From the NCBI GenBank assembly GCA_964448045.1, contig CAYUVF010000017.1, positions 1 through 64,000 on the forward strand: a stretch of 64,000 bases of DNA, in the 5' to 3' direction. A model generated the notes under the pieces. The model did not search any database. It worked only from the letters and a program-made list of their open reading frames with translations, and was not told the origin of the DNA. Every line of letters starts with the position of its first letter. The first letter of the stretch is position 1. This document shows, one piece after another, positions 8,841 through 17,600 of this stretch. This DNA is from CAYUVF01 sp964448045 (lineage in GTDB: Bacteria > Bacteroidota > Rhodothermia > Rhodothermales > Salinibacteraceae). Made by a program: the position numbers and the translations under genes.

Positions 8841-10205
8841 CTACTGCTTGCGAACCGTGGTAGTCCGGTTAATCCACGAGTAGCAGCCGTAGTCAATCCG
8901 GAAGGATTCGCCCTCCTCCCAGTCGTCGCGGTAGAAGACATCCTCGGCCGTGGGGAAGTACTGCCGGTAGGTGGAAATCTTCGAGTTTGCCGTGGACGCC
9001 ACCGAGGGATCGGCCTGCTTGGCACGCTGATACATGTCGACAGCGAGCCAGTAGACGGCGCGGTCGTTCCGGGCCATCTTGCTGCCGCCGCAGTCCGAGA
9101 CGGCCTGCGCGTACAGGTCGCCGATAGAAATGTAGGCGCGACCGAAGCTGGAGTCCTGGTCGATTGCTTTCCGGAAGTACTGCCGCGCTTTCGCCGGATT
9201 GTTCATCTGGCGCTGGGCCACGCCCATGTTGTAGTAGTACTGGGCCGATGGCTCGGCGTCTTTCTCCAGTCCCTGCTGGTACAGATCAAATGCTTCCTGC
9301 GCGCGGCCGTCCTCCAGGCGCATCTTGGCAATCTGCTGGATGATCTCCTGGGATGGGGTGCTGTTCAGCACCTCGGTGGATAGCTGCTGTGCTTTGTCGC
9401 GATAGCCCTGGCGCATGTAGAGCTGGAAGAGCTCGGTCTTAAGTTGCGTGTCATCCGGATTCTCCTCCAGCTTCTTCTCCATGAACTCGATTCGTGCAGC
9501 CGGATTGCGCCCGAAGACCTGTTGCCGGTACGGCTCAAGGATCTTCTGGATTTCCTGGCTATCGCCGCGCTTGGATTCGACCGTCTCCATGAACTCCAGC
9601 GCTTTCTGCTGCTTTTCCTGTTCCATCAGGCTCTTGATGAGCTGATCGATGTAGTAGGGCTGGATCTTCTGAGGCGCCATCTGGAAGGCTTGGCGGTAGT
9701 ATTGGACATGCTCGCCTTCTTCGACCGCATCAATCTGGCTACCAAACTGCTGGACAAAACGGCCCTTCCGCATGATCCACTCGTACTTGTCGTACTCGGC
9801 ATCGAGCCGCTCCAGCCGGTCGGGGGCGCGGTTGACGACGGCGTAGGCCGAGTCGATATAGGTCCGTTTCTTATCGGGATCCTCGGTGCTCTTGGCAAGC
9901 TCAGAGTACGCGTTGAACGCGCGGCGGAAGTGCCGGTCGTCGCCCGTGTCGGAGTTGGGCGTCCAGGTTGGGGCATGCTTCAGGAACCAGCGGAGGTCCT
10001 TCAGTGCACTGGCGAAGTTATCGTTCTTATAGTTTTCCCAGTAGAGGCTATAGTGAACGAGTTTGTCCTGCTCGCTGGGGCCGCTGCCTCCATTCGTTGC
10101 CTGTGCGACGGTGTCTTGCGCCTGAGCGGTGCTAAGGGAGAGCACCAGGGCGAAGACGCCAATCAGTAAAGGCCGAAGGGGTGGGGTGGGAAGCCAGGTA
10201 AGCAT
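8841..10205 (-). CDS. Exported tetratricopeptide repeat protein
   Basis: A 454-aa protein with a signal peptide (MLTWLPTPPLRPLLIGVFALVLS up to about AQAQ, residues 1-30), so probably periplasmic or envelope-associated. Several TPR-like helical pairs follow: one around NDNFASALKDLRWFLKHAP, more in the middle, and a clear one at AQYYYNMGVAQRQMNNPAKARQYFRKAIDQD. The tail WINRTTTVRKQ resembles the conserved end of a Bacteroidota TPR family. The ATG at 10205 is chosen because it starts the signal peptide; the frame is open to 10292 but would then overlap the upstream barrel gene. It is last in a four-gene leftward run ending at a strong terminator. Function is unknown. Confidence 0.8.
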   Translation of the reverse strand: MLTWLPTPPLRPLLIGVFALVLSLSTAQAQDTVAQATNGGSGPSEQDKLVHYSLYWENYKNDNFASALKDLRWFLKHAPTWTPNSDTGDDRHFRRAFNAYSELAKSTEDPDKKRTYIDSAYAVVNRAPDRLERLDAEYDKYEWIMRKGRFVQQFGSQIDAVEEGEHVQYYRQAFQMAPQKIQPYYIDQLIKSLMEQEKQQKALEFMETVESKRGDSQEIQKILEPYRQQVFGRNPAARIEFMEKKLEENPDDTQLKTELFQLYMRQGYRDKAQQLSTEVLNSTPSQEIIQQIAKMRLEDGRAQEAFDLYQQGLEKDAEPSAQYYYNMGVAQRQMNNPAKARQYFRKAIDQDSSFGRAYISIGDLYAQAVSDCGGSKMARNDRAVYWLAVDMYQRAKQADPSVASTANSKISTYRQYFPTAEDVFYRDDWEEGESFRIDYGCYSWINRTTTVRKQ

Positions 10206-10257
10206 GGGAGGTATCAAAGTCAGTCCAGAGTACGGTATTTGTTTAGACCGGGTGAAT

Positions 10258-11589
10258 TCATCGTAGTTTCCGCTCGCGGAACCACCGTTCACCGATGTTT
10301 ACATTTAGGGAGATACCATAGAACGTATCTCGTACTAAGTTTTGACTGGTCGTGCCGCGGGTTCCAACTTCCAGGTTGAGGTCGATCCGGGTGCCGGAGA
10401 GCAGGGTGGGGAGGCTGATGCCAGCCGTCGCTGCCATCACATTTATGTTGTGCCCATCAACGGGAGACACGTACGATCGTTCGAAATAGCCTCCCAACCG
10501 GTAGCCCGTCCGTGCGAAGAAGGGGGCCAATCCCTCTTCGCCCGCCGGGAGATATTCGAAGCCGCCGCTCATGCGGAAGCGGTCGGTCATCATGTCCGAG
10601 CCGCCCACGGGAAAGGCACTCGGACCTACGGCGCTGCCGTCGAAGCTGCTCTCGAGCTCGCTCCACGGCGCGTAGCTCCCATCCAGCACCACGAGCCAGC
10701 GTGCATCGGGGCGGTAGGCAAGCCCCAGCCGGGCTTCCCAGGGTAGATCGACTGATCCATTGACTTCGGTGCCCAGCGTATCGCGGTCCAGGCTCTCGTC
10801 CAGCGTCCGCACGCGCGATCCGGTCAGATTGGTTGGCAGCGTGATGGCAGTGCCGATCGAGAGGTTGTCGCCCTCGGTGAGTACGTTGGAGAGGGTCGCG
10901 AGACCGCCCAGGGTCCCGGTAACGCCCGAGAGGCGAGTGGCATCGGTAAAGTTAGCCTGATCGAAGCGGGGATCCTCGAAGGAAGTGCGAATACCTTCCT
11001 CCAGGATGCCGAAAATCACATCGAGGGAGGCGCCCACGCTAATCGCGTCGTTGATCCGATAGCCCAACCCGCCGCGCACCTGTTGCAGTCCACCACGCCC
11101 TTCGAAGTTGATCTGATAGTTGGTAGTGTCCCGGCCGAAAATCAACGGCTCATCTTGCTGCTGAACGACGCGATAGTTCGTCCGCGAGTAGGGCTGGAAC
11201 CCAATCCCCACGCCCAGTTTGCGTGAGTAGAGTGGGAAGCTGAACTGGATGGCGTTGAGCATCCCGGCGGTTAGTTCACTGGTGGCGCCTGTGCCATCGG
11301 TGGCGCTGATTTCGCGGAAGTTGACGCCGGTAGCCATGCGGGTGAGCACCTGATCGCCCCACAGGGCCGGATTCGTAAATCCGGTATAGTTTAGTGAGCG
11401 TGCGGCCGTGCCGCCCCCGCCCATCGCCTGGGACCGCGGGGAGGAAAAGGTGTACAACTCGCCCACACCAAAGCGCGAGTAAATGGTACCGTCGCCGGTC
11501 GACTGGCCTGCGGCTGGTGTAGCGAGCCAGGCCATGCAGGCCAGCAGCAGGACCGTCAGCGTCCAGCGGGTGCGTGCAGATGCAATCAT
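10258..11589 (-). CDS. Outer-membrane beta-barrel protein (FadL/PorV-like)
   Basis: A 443-aa predicted outer-membrane barrel. A signal peptide covers about 1-29 (ending ATPAAGQ). The mature start STGDGTIYSRFGVGELYTFSS and the following MGGGGTAARS...NPA pattern resemble the OmpP1/FadL/PorV-like barrels common in Bacteroidota. The rest alternates polar and hydrophobic residues with many Gly/Thr/Arg, and ends in a strand (ISLNVNIGERWFRERKLR). The ATG at 11589 begins the signal peptide. It lies 46 bp after the DUF4270-like gene and 52 bp before the TPR gene. Substrate is not evident. Confidence 0.74.
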   Translation of the reverse strand: MIASARTRWTLTVLLLACMAWLATPAAGQSTGDGTIYSRFGVGELYTFSSPRSQAMGGGGTAARSLNYTGFTNPALWGDQVLTRMATGVNFREISATDGTGATSELTAGMLNAIQFSFPLYSRKLGVGIGFQPYSRTNYRVVQQQDEPLIFGRDTTNYQINFEGRGGLQQVRGGLGYRINDAISVGASLDVIFGILEEGIRTSFEDPRFDQANFTDATRLSGVTGTLGGLATLSNVLTEGDNLSIGTAITLPTNLTGSRVRTLDESLDRDTLGTEVNGSVDLPWEARLGLAYRPDARWLVVLDGSYAPWSELESSFDGSAVGPSAFPVGGSDMMTDRFRMSGGFEYLPAGEEGLAPFFARTGYRLGGYFERSYVSPVDGHNINVMAATAGISLPTLLSGTRIDLNLEVGTRGTTSQNLVRDTFYGISLNVNIGERWFRERKLR

Positions 11590-11635
11590 GAAATAAGCGG
11601 CCACGTCGGTGAACAGGCTGGCGGAGGTCAAAGAC

Positions 11636-12826
11636 TTACTGCGAAAGCGTCACGGTGATAAGCGCTCTCGGCTGGCGATCGGGATCAGCATTCGGCCCGA
11701 AAACGAGCAGGCTATTCAGCGTGTTGGAGGTCGGCGTCAAGCGGAGGATGTACCGGTCGATCTGCGGATTGCCCAGCAGCGCCTCCTGAAAGAGCGTTTG
11801 AATCTGATTTTGGTCGCCCTCGAAGATGTAGCGCCCTTCGCCATCGTAGGAGAGCGTGCTGATCGTCAGTGGCGCATCGCTGCCGGTGGGAACGCCGAGC
11901 AGGCTCGCCTGCGTGATGCGAGGACGGATGAAGTCCTGATTGTTCGGAAGCGTCGCGCCCAGCCCGGATGTATCCGCCGTGAGCTGGATAGCCGCGCGAT
12001 TGAGCGGCGCATCCTTGAGCGAGTCTGGCAGATTGAACGTAAACGAGACGGCGGTGCCGAGGCCGTCTTGCAGTAGGAACCGGTCCGCGGGAATGTTTTC
12101 ATCAGAGCGCTCCATCCCGCTGAATGTTTTGATGACGGGGAAGGCAATCGGGTTCACATCTGCGGTTGCGCGCAGCTGAGTGTTCAGCCGGTTGAACCCG
12201 ACGACCGCGTTGTTGTTGGCGCCCTCGACCGGGGCGATCTGGAAGCCATGAAAGCGGTCGACGAATGCGCTCGACGTGTCGCGCAGCACCTCGTCATTGG
12301 CCTGCACCCACGCCTCGGGCATTTCCACCGTTACGACCGAGTCAGTAGGGCTGAAGGAGAACTCGGTAATCAGGTCGCCCCTAAATCCAACGAGGGTGGT
12401 ATCGGAGGGGAGGCCGCTGCTCGGCCATTCCTGGTTCATATCGTAGACTCCGAGTGTGACAGTGTCGACGGTATCGCCATAGACATAATTGGGGAAGAGG
12501 CGCAGCTCCGCCGAGCGCACGGGGCCTTCGACGAAGCCCGTCGTCGGGTTGTTGGGGCGGTTCAGGTCGATGTAGCCGGTGGAGGTGATGCGGCCCGCGA
12601 TGGGATCCTGCACCTGTCCGATCAGCACCCGGTTGGAGTTGCCGGTGATGTCTCGGATTGAGTCGGCGGCGAAGGAGGTGGGTGCGAGCTCAAGGGTAGT
12701 GGGGGTGCCCCCGCCTAAATCGCCGCCCACGCCGAGGCCAACGTTCGAGGGGTCGTCGCAGCCTGTGGTCGTGAGGAGCATCGTGCTGCAGACCAAGACA
12801 GCGAAAAAGCGAACATAGGGCTTCAT
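11636..12826 (-). CDS. DUF4270-like outer-membrane lipoprotein
   Basis: A 396-aa lipoprotein: signal peptide MKPYVRFFAVLVCSTMLLTT and lipobox TTGC with the lipidated Cys at about 23. The mature start DDPSNVGLGVGGD and the body (QVQDPIAGRITSTGYIDLNRP, later a 'RYILRLTP' strand) resemble DUF4270, a Bacteroidota surface/lipoprotein family with no assigned reaction. The ATG at 12826 is fixed by the signal peptide. It sits 176 bp downstream of the glgA-like gene, a pairing I recall from other Bacteroidota genomes, and 46 bp upstream of the barrel gene. Family call moderate to good; role unknown. Confidence 0.76.
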   Translation of the reverse strand: MKPYVRFFAVLVCSTMLLTTTGCDDPSNVGLGVGGDLGGGTPTTLELAPTSFAADSIRDITGNSNRVLIGQVQDPIAGRITSTGYIDLNRPNNPTTGFVEGPVRSAELRLFPNYVYGDTVDTVTLGVYDMNQEWPSSGLPSDTTLVGFRGDLITEFSFSPTDSVVTVEMPEAWVQANDEVLRDTSSAFVDRFHGFQIAPVEGANNNAVVGFNRLNTQLRATADVNPIAFPVIKTFSGMERSDENIPADRFLLQDGLGTAVSFTFNLPDSLKDAPLNRAAIQLTADTSGLGATLPNNQDFIRPRITQASLLGVPTGSDAPLTISTLSYDGEGRYIFEGDQNQIQTLFQEALLGNPQIDRYILRLTPTSNTLNSLLVFGPNADPDRQPRALITVTLSQ

Positions 12827-13002
12827 GGGCAGAGCGAATATGGCGCAGATAGTCAATGCAGGACGGTGGTACAACGCGTCACCGGTTGGGGTTATTGTGG
12901 GACCGGTGGCGTTACAGCCGAAAACCCCATACGACAGGATGTCGATGGGGTTCGCGGATGAGCGAAACGAATGGGCGCGACCCGCCTGAGGCCGCGGGAG
13001 GT

Positions 13003-13776
13003 TCAGGCGGGCACTTCGCTCAGCATCTCGTCATAGAGGCTAACGAGTTGGTCGGCGCGAGTTCCAGCGTCGTCGTCAAACTGATAGGCCCCGCCATCAG
13101 CGGTGAGGAACGGCGGATAGATGGTCGCATCGGCGTGTGCAGTGCCGAGGTCGACGAGGGACTGGCCGTTCACGTCGCCGTTGCCCTGCAGATGCATGGC
13201 CGTTGAGAAATCGGCGGGGAGGGTCGTTGTGCCGTCGACGGCATCTGGAGTGAAGACGACCTTGGCGTTTCCGAGCACGTCATCGGCAGTGTACTCGGTG
13301 TTCATCAACAAGGGGACGAGGCCGGCCGTCCAGCCGAATCCGTGAATCACATCGGGGCCCCAGCGCAGCTTGCGAATGGTTTCGAGCACCGAGCGGGTGT
13401 AAAAGAGGGCGCGGTGGGCATTGTCCTCGAACGCCTGGCCGTCTTCATCGGTGGCAATCGCCTTGCGGCCAAAATACTTGTCGTGGTCCATGAAGTAGAC
13501 CTGCAGGCGCACGTCCGGGAGGGAAGCGACCTTCACGGTTAGCGTTTCCGTGGTGTCTCCCATGGAGACTTCAGTGCCAGAGAGCCGGATGACTTCGTGC
13601 AGCCGGTTGCTCCGCTCGTTGATCGTTCCATACCGGGGCATGGTGATGCGCACTTCGTAGTCGCCCTGGTCTTGGAGGTGTTCGGGCAGAGAGCGCACGA
13701 GATCGGCCATTTCGGATACCTGCGCGAAGGGCGTGACTTCTCCGGCGATAAACAGAATACGCTTGCTTTGGGCCAT
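13003..13776 (-). CDS. Short GT5-like protein ('glycogen/starch synthase' N-domain only)
   Basis: A 257-aa protein resembling only the N-terminal Rossmann half of GT5 glycogen synthases (usually about 480 aa): KRILFIAGEVTPFAQVSEMADLVRSLP (about 5-31, longer than one motif), then YFMDHDKYFGR and KLRWGPDVIHGFGWTAGLVPLLM (about 140-160). The ADP-glucose-binding KTGGL motif expected after the first strand is replaced by QVSEM, and the whole C-terminal nucleotide-binding domain is absent. This form recurs in Bacteroidota beside a DUF4270 gene, as here. Despite the usual label, glycogen synthase activity is doubtful. It is first in a leftward run with the DUF4270-like, barrel and TPR genes. The ATG at 13776 fits. 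Confidence 0.83.
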   Translation of the reverse strand: MAQSKRILFIAGEVTPFAQVSEMADLVRSLPEHLQDQGDYEVRITMPRYGTINERSNRLHEVIRLSGTEVSMGDTTETLTVKVASLPDVRLQVYFMDHDKYFGRKAIATDEDGQAFEDNAHRALFYTRSVLETIRKLRWGPDVIHGFGWTAGLVPLLMNTEYTADDVLGNAKVVFTPDAVDGTTTLPADFSTAMHLQGNGDVNGQSLVDLGTAHADATIYPPFLTADGGAYQFDDDAGTRADQLVSLYDEMLSEVPA

Positions 13777-14188
13777 GCTTCCAGTGGGGTTGGTGGTAAA
13801 AGATGAGTGCGCCTGCGCCCCACGTCTGCACTAAAGGCCAAAAATCGGATGCCAGCAGGCCGGGGCGCGGAGGACCACCGAGGCGTATCGGTGGCTTGTA
13901 TTTACGGGTTCAGGTGGACAAAATCCGTTTTCCAGATCGCAAGAAAATACCGACGAATCCTCTCAAATTCAATGGAACGGCCGGCGCTTTGGCCCTAAAC
14001 GATGCGAAAAGCCCGAGAAGTGCTCCGCTGCTTGGGCCAATCCATTCCCCCGTGAGTATTCTGCAGCTCCGGGTGCAGCGGAGGGGGATGACTCTTCGGT
14101 TGGAGGGGATCAAGCGTGGAGCGCCACGATCTAACAACTACAGTCTAATGGTCCTCCGTATCCTTTTGTGGTCAACCTCTCCGGTACG
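13777..14188. other. 412-bp divergent intergenic region
   Basis: No convincing gene is present. It must hold promoters for the leftward glgA-like operon and the rightward DCC gene. I see a small hairpin (CCACCG 13875-13880 with CGGTGG 13889-13894) and a longer-range perfect 9-bp inverted repeat (CTCCGCTGC 14023-14031 with GCAGCGGAG 14075-14083) whose loop contains another short stem. I cannot assign any of these to a known regulatory RNA. Confidence 0.55.
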
Positions 14189-14644
14189 ATGCCCGACGGG
14201 TCGTCGCCTACATTCCCCTCGCATCCCGACGCGCTGCAAGCACAGATCAGCAGGCATGGCGTGGTGCTGTTCGATGGGGTATGTAACCTGTGCAACGGGG
14301 CGGTCAACTTCGTGATTGACCGTGATCCCGAAGGCTACTTCAAGTTTGCCGCCTTGCAGTCGGAGGAGGGGACAGCGTTGCTGGAGGCGGTGGGCGTGAC
14401 TGGTGAGGTGATGAGCAGCATCGTACTCGTGGAGGGAGGCCGGGTGTACCGGAAGTCCAGTGCGGCGTTGCGCATCGCGCGCAGACTGAGTGGCGCCTGG
14501 CCGCTACTCTATCTGTTCATCGTCGTACCGCGGCCCCTCCGCGATGTGGTGTACGACTGGATTGCCCGCCACCGCTACGACTGGTTCGGGCAACGAGATC
14601 AGTGTCGGATTCCTACGCCCGAGCTGCGGTCGCGCTTTCTGTAG
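14189..14644 (+). CDS. DCC family thiol-disulfide oxidoreductase-like protein (YuxK/DUF393)
   Basis: A 151-aa protein of the DCC (YuxK, DUF393) family. The defining motif VVLFDGVCNLCNGAVNFVI lies at about 25-43, with the CxxC pair at residues 32 and 35 that gives a thioredoxin-like redox site. Later parts match the family: FAALQSEEG, the IVLVEGGRVYRKSSAALRIARRL strand-helix unit, and RHRYDWFGQRDQCRIPTPE near the end. There is no signal peptide. The ATG at 14189 is preferred; an in-frame GTG at 14168 is possible. It converges on the DUF4175 gene with a 28-bp gap. The physiological partner is unknown. Confidence 0.88.
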   Translation: MPDGSSPTFPSHPDALQAQISRHGVVLFDGVCNLCNGAVNFVIDRDPEGYFKFAALQSEEGTALLEAVGVTGEVMSSIVLVEGGRVYRKSSAALRIARRLSGAWPLLYLFIVVPRPLRDVVYDWIARHRYDWFGQRDQCRIPTPELRSRFL

Positions 14645-14672
14645 CTCGGGCGAGCCGGCCGCTACGGGCAGG

Positions 14673-17600
14673 CTACTGGGAGCCGGTATCCTGCTGCTTC
14701 TGCAAGAGCTCGAAGTACCGCTTGATAAGCTCCTCGTAATCCGGGGCGTAGCCGGTTTCGAGCGCACGGATGAGGTCGCGCCGGAGCCGGTCGATCTGCT
14801 CCTCGCGGGTGAGTTCGCCGGGGCTTGGACGGGTGACGTCCTGCTCGGGCTGATCGCCTTTCCGCTGGTCGTCCTTGCCCTGCTTCTGGAGCGAACGCTG
14901 GGCCTGCAGCATGCGCGTCAGGATTTGCTGCTGGCGCTCGACGGTCCGCTGAGTCTGCTCGCCGCGTTGCAGCTCCTGAATGGTCTTCTGCATCTCCTCG
15001 GCGATGCGGTTGAGATCACCCAGTACCTGGTCCTGAAAGTCCGTCCCGCGTCCAAGCTCCTCCAGTTGTTTTTTGATCTGCTGCTGCTGGCGGGCCATCT
15101 GCTTCAACCGCTCCTGCTGGTCGACCGACAGCCGGTTGCCCTGCATGTCGTTGAGGAACTGCTGGATCTGCTGATTGAGCTGCTGCTGCTGTCCCGACAT
15201 CTTCTTGAGCTGCTCCATCATTTGTTGCATGGACATGCTCCCGCCGCCTCCGCCGCCCTGGGCGTTCATCATCTGCTCCATCAGGTCGGAGAGCAGGAGG
15301 GCCAGCTCGTTCAGGTGCATCATCGAGCTCTTTTGGGCGCTGCTGGCCTGCTGGGCGTTGCGTTCGCTGAGCGCGGATGTAGCCTCATCCATTTGCCGCA
15401 GGGCGTTGCCCGTCTCCCGCTGGATCGCGCGCGACATCTGGGGGATCTGCTGGGCCAACTGCTGTAACGAATCGCTTACCACGCGCAGCCCTTCCTCCAG
15501 GCTGACTTGATCTTGCGCGTAGGGCCGCAGGTTGGGGCTCTCGGAGGATAGGGCCCGAACCTCGCGGCGGAGCCCTTCCTGGTCTTCAGAGAGCGAAAGC
15601 GTGTTGGACAGTGCCGCCTGGAGGCCGGCAAGGTTGATCTGCAGCTGTTGGCCTTGCATGCCCTGCTTCATCTGCTGGAGGCGCTGGCTGAGCTGCTGCA
15701 GTTGCTGTTGCATCTGCTGTTGGCCCTGCTGGGCGTCCTGCATCTGATTCTGTCGCAGCTGCTGGCTGTTTTGCTGCATCTGCTCCGGCAACTGCTGTTG
15801 TTGGAGCTCATCCGAGAGCTGCTTCATCTGTTGCGTCGGTGCGCCGCGCAGCTCCTCCATCTGCTCACGCATTTTCTGAATCTCATCTTCCAGGTCCTTC
15901 ATCTCCTCGCTGGCGCGCTGCTGCTCCTGCGCGAGATCCTCGTTGGGCGCGTCGGAGGACTCATTTTCGCCCGAGTTGCTTGATTCGGAATCAGCGGCTT
16001 CACTGTTGGATTCGTCAGCTTCAGAGGACTGGTCTCCGGATTCTCCTTCGGTGGATCCGCTTTCATCAGATTCACTTTCATCAGATTCGCTCTCGTCCGA
16101 AGCCTCCTCTTGCTGCTCGTCCTGAGATGCCGTACCGGATGAGTCGGCCGCCGCGTCCATCCGCTTTTCAGTTTCCTGCGCGATGCGCTCTTGCTGCTGC
16201 GCGAGGTCCTCGGCCCGGCGGGCCGCTTCCTCCATTTTTTGCTGTGCTCGGATCTGTTTGAACAGCTCCAACGACCGCTGCAGGCGCTTCTCGTACTGCT
16301 TCTCGTTGAACTCGAAGTCCTCCAGCGACTGCTGCATCTGCTCCAGGCTGAAGTCTTCGACCGACTTTTGAAGCTCCTCCAGCGCCTTCATCATTTCCGG
16401 CGAGTTAATGTCCCGGATGACCTCTTGCAGCTCCTGGTACTTCTGCATCGTTTCGGGACTGACCAGGTCGTTCTTCTGCATCTCCTGCGTGATCGATTCC
16501 ATCTTGCGCGCCATCTCATCGACGCGTGACTCCATCTGTTGCTGTCGCTGCTTCAACTGCTCGATCTGTCGCTGATCCTCCCAGTCGGCGTCTTGCTTGC
16601 GGCGCAGCTCGTCCCGTAGCTCGCGAAATTGCTGCTGAATCGACTCCGTCTCCTGCTTCAGGTCCTCCATTTCGCTGGCCAGGTCGGACTGCTCCTCGTC
16701 GACCTGCTCGTATTTCTCGGCGAGGGAGGGCAGGCGGAGGCGCTGCGTCTGCGTCTGGGCCGATTTGTAGCCGGCGAACGCGTCGTTATCCCAGACGCGC
16801 ACGTAGTATTCGACCACGTCTCCGGGCACCAGATCGAGGTTCGCCTCCTGATCGAGTTGCCACAGATAGTCGATCCGCTGATCGAGCTGACTCGTGTTGT
16901 TCAGCGGGAGGTCCAGCGAGGCAAATGTCGAATCGGCCCCGCCGAAGCGACGCTCGGCGACGCGGTAGTAGAGCCGGAGTTGTGAGAAGCCAAAGTCGTC
17001 ACTGAGGCGCAGCCGCAGCCGCTGACGGAGCGCTTCGGTCAGGTCGGCGGTCTGTTCGGGGGCGAGGAAGACCACATTGGGGCGGGCGTCGTCGCGAAGG
17101 CGCATCGTATACCGGATCGGGGCCCGGTTCGAGACGCCGTTCTCGCTCGTGAGCGTGATCCAGTACGTACCCTCGCGCTGGAGGGTAAACGTCCCGGTCG
17201 CGCCGTTGTCATCGAGCGCGAGCACCTGCTCGGATCCGTCATCAAAGCGCACGAGGGCGCTGTCGACAGGGGGACCGCCCAGTCCCACATCGAGCGTGAC
17301 CTGCGTGCCGGGGAGTCCGGTCACATCGCCCACATTGGGATCGAGGCGTTCGGTGGGAAGATCGGCGTAAGACGGGGGTGTCAGCGTCACCTGAAGCGTG
17401 CGCACGAGGGGGCGGGCGGTGACGGCAGCGGTGTACCAGCGCGTCTGCACGGGCTCGGCCTCGACGCGGTAACGCAGCGGTTGGCGGACGTTGACGAGCG
17501 TGTGCTCGAAGGCACCGTGGCCGTTTGGCGTGAGTTCGATCCGGTCGATGACCGCTTCGTTTTCGTTGTTGATCGCGAGCGTCACCGCGTTGGGGCGCTC

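Noticed and set aside
15140..16700. Possible collagen-like or phage tail repeat region because of Gln-rich repeats.
   Set aside because: The repeats are coiled-coil heptads of the DUF4175 protein; no phage or collagen motif is present.
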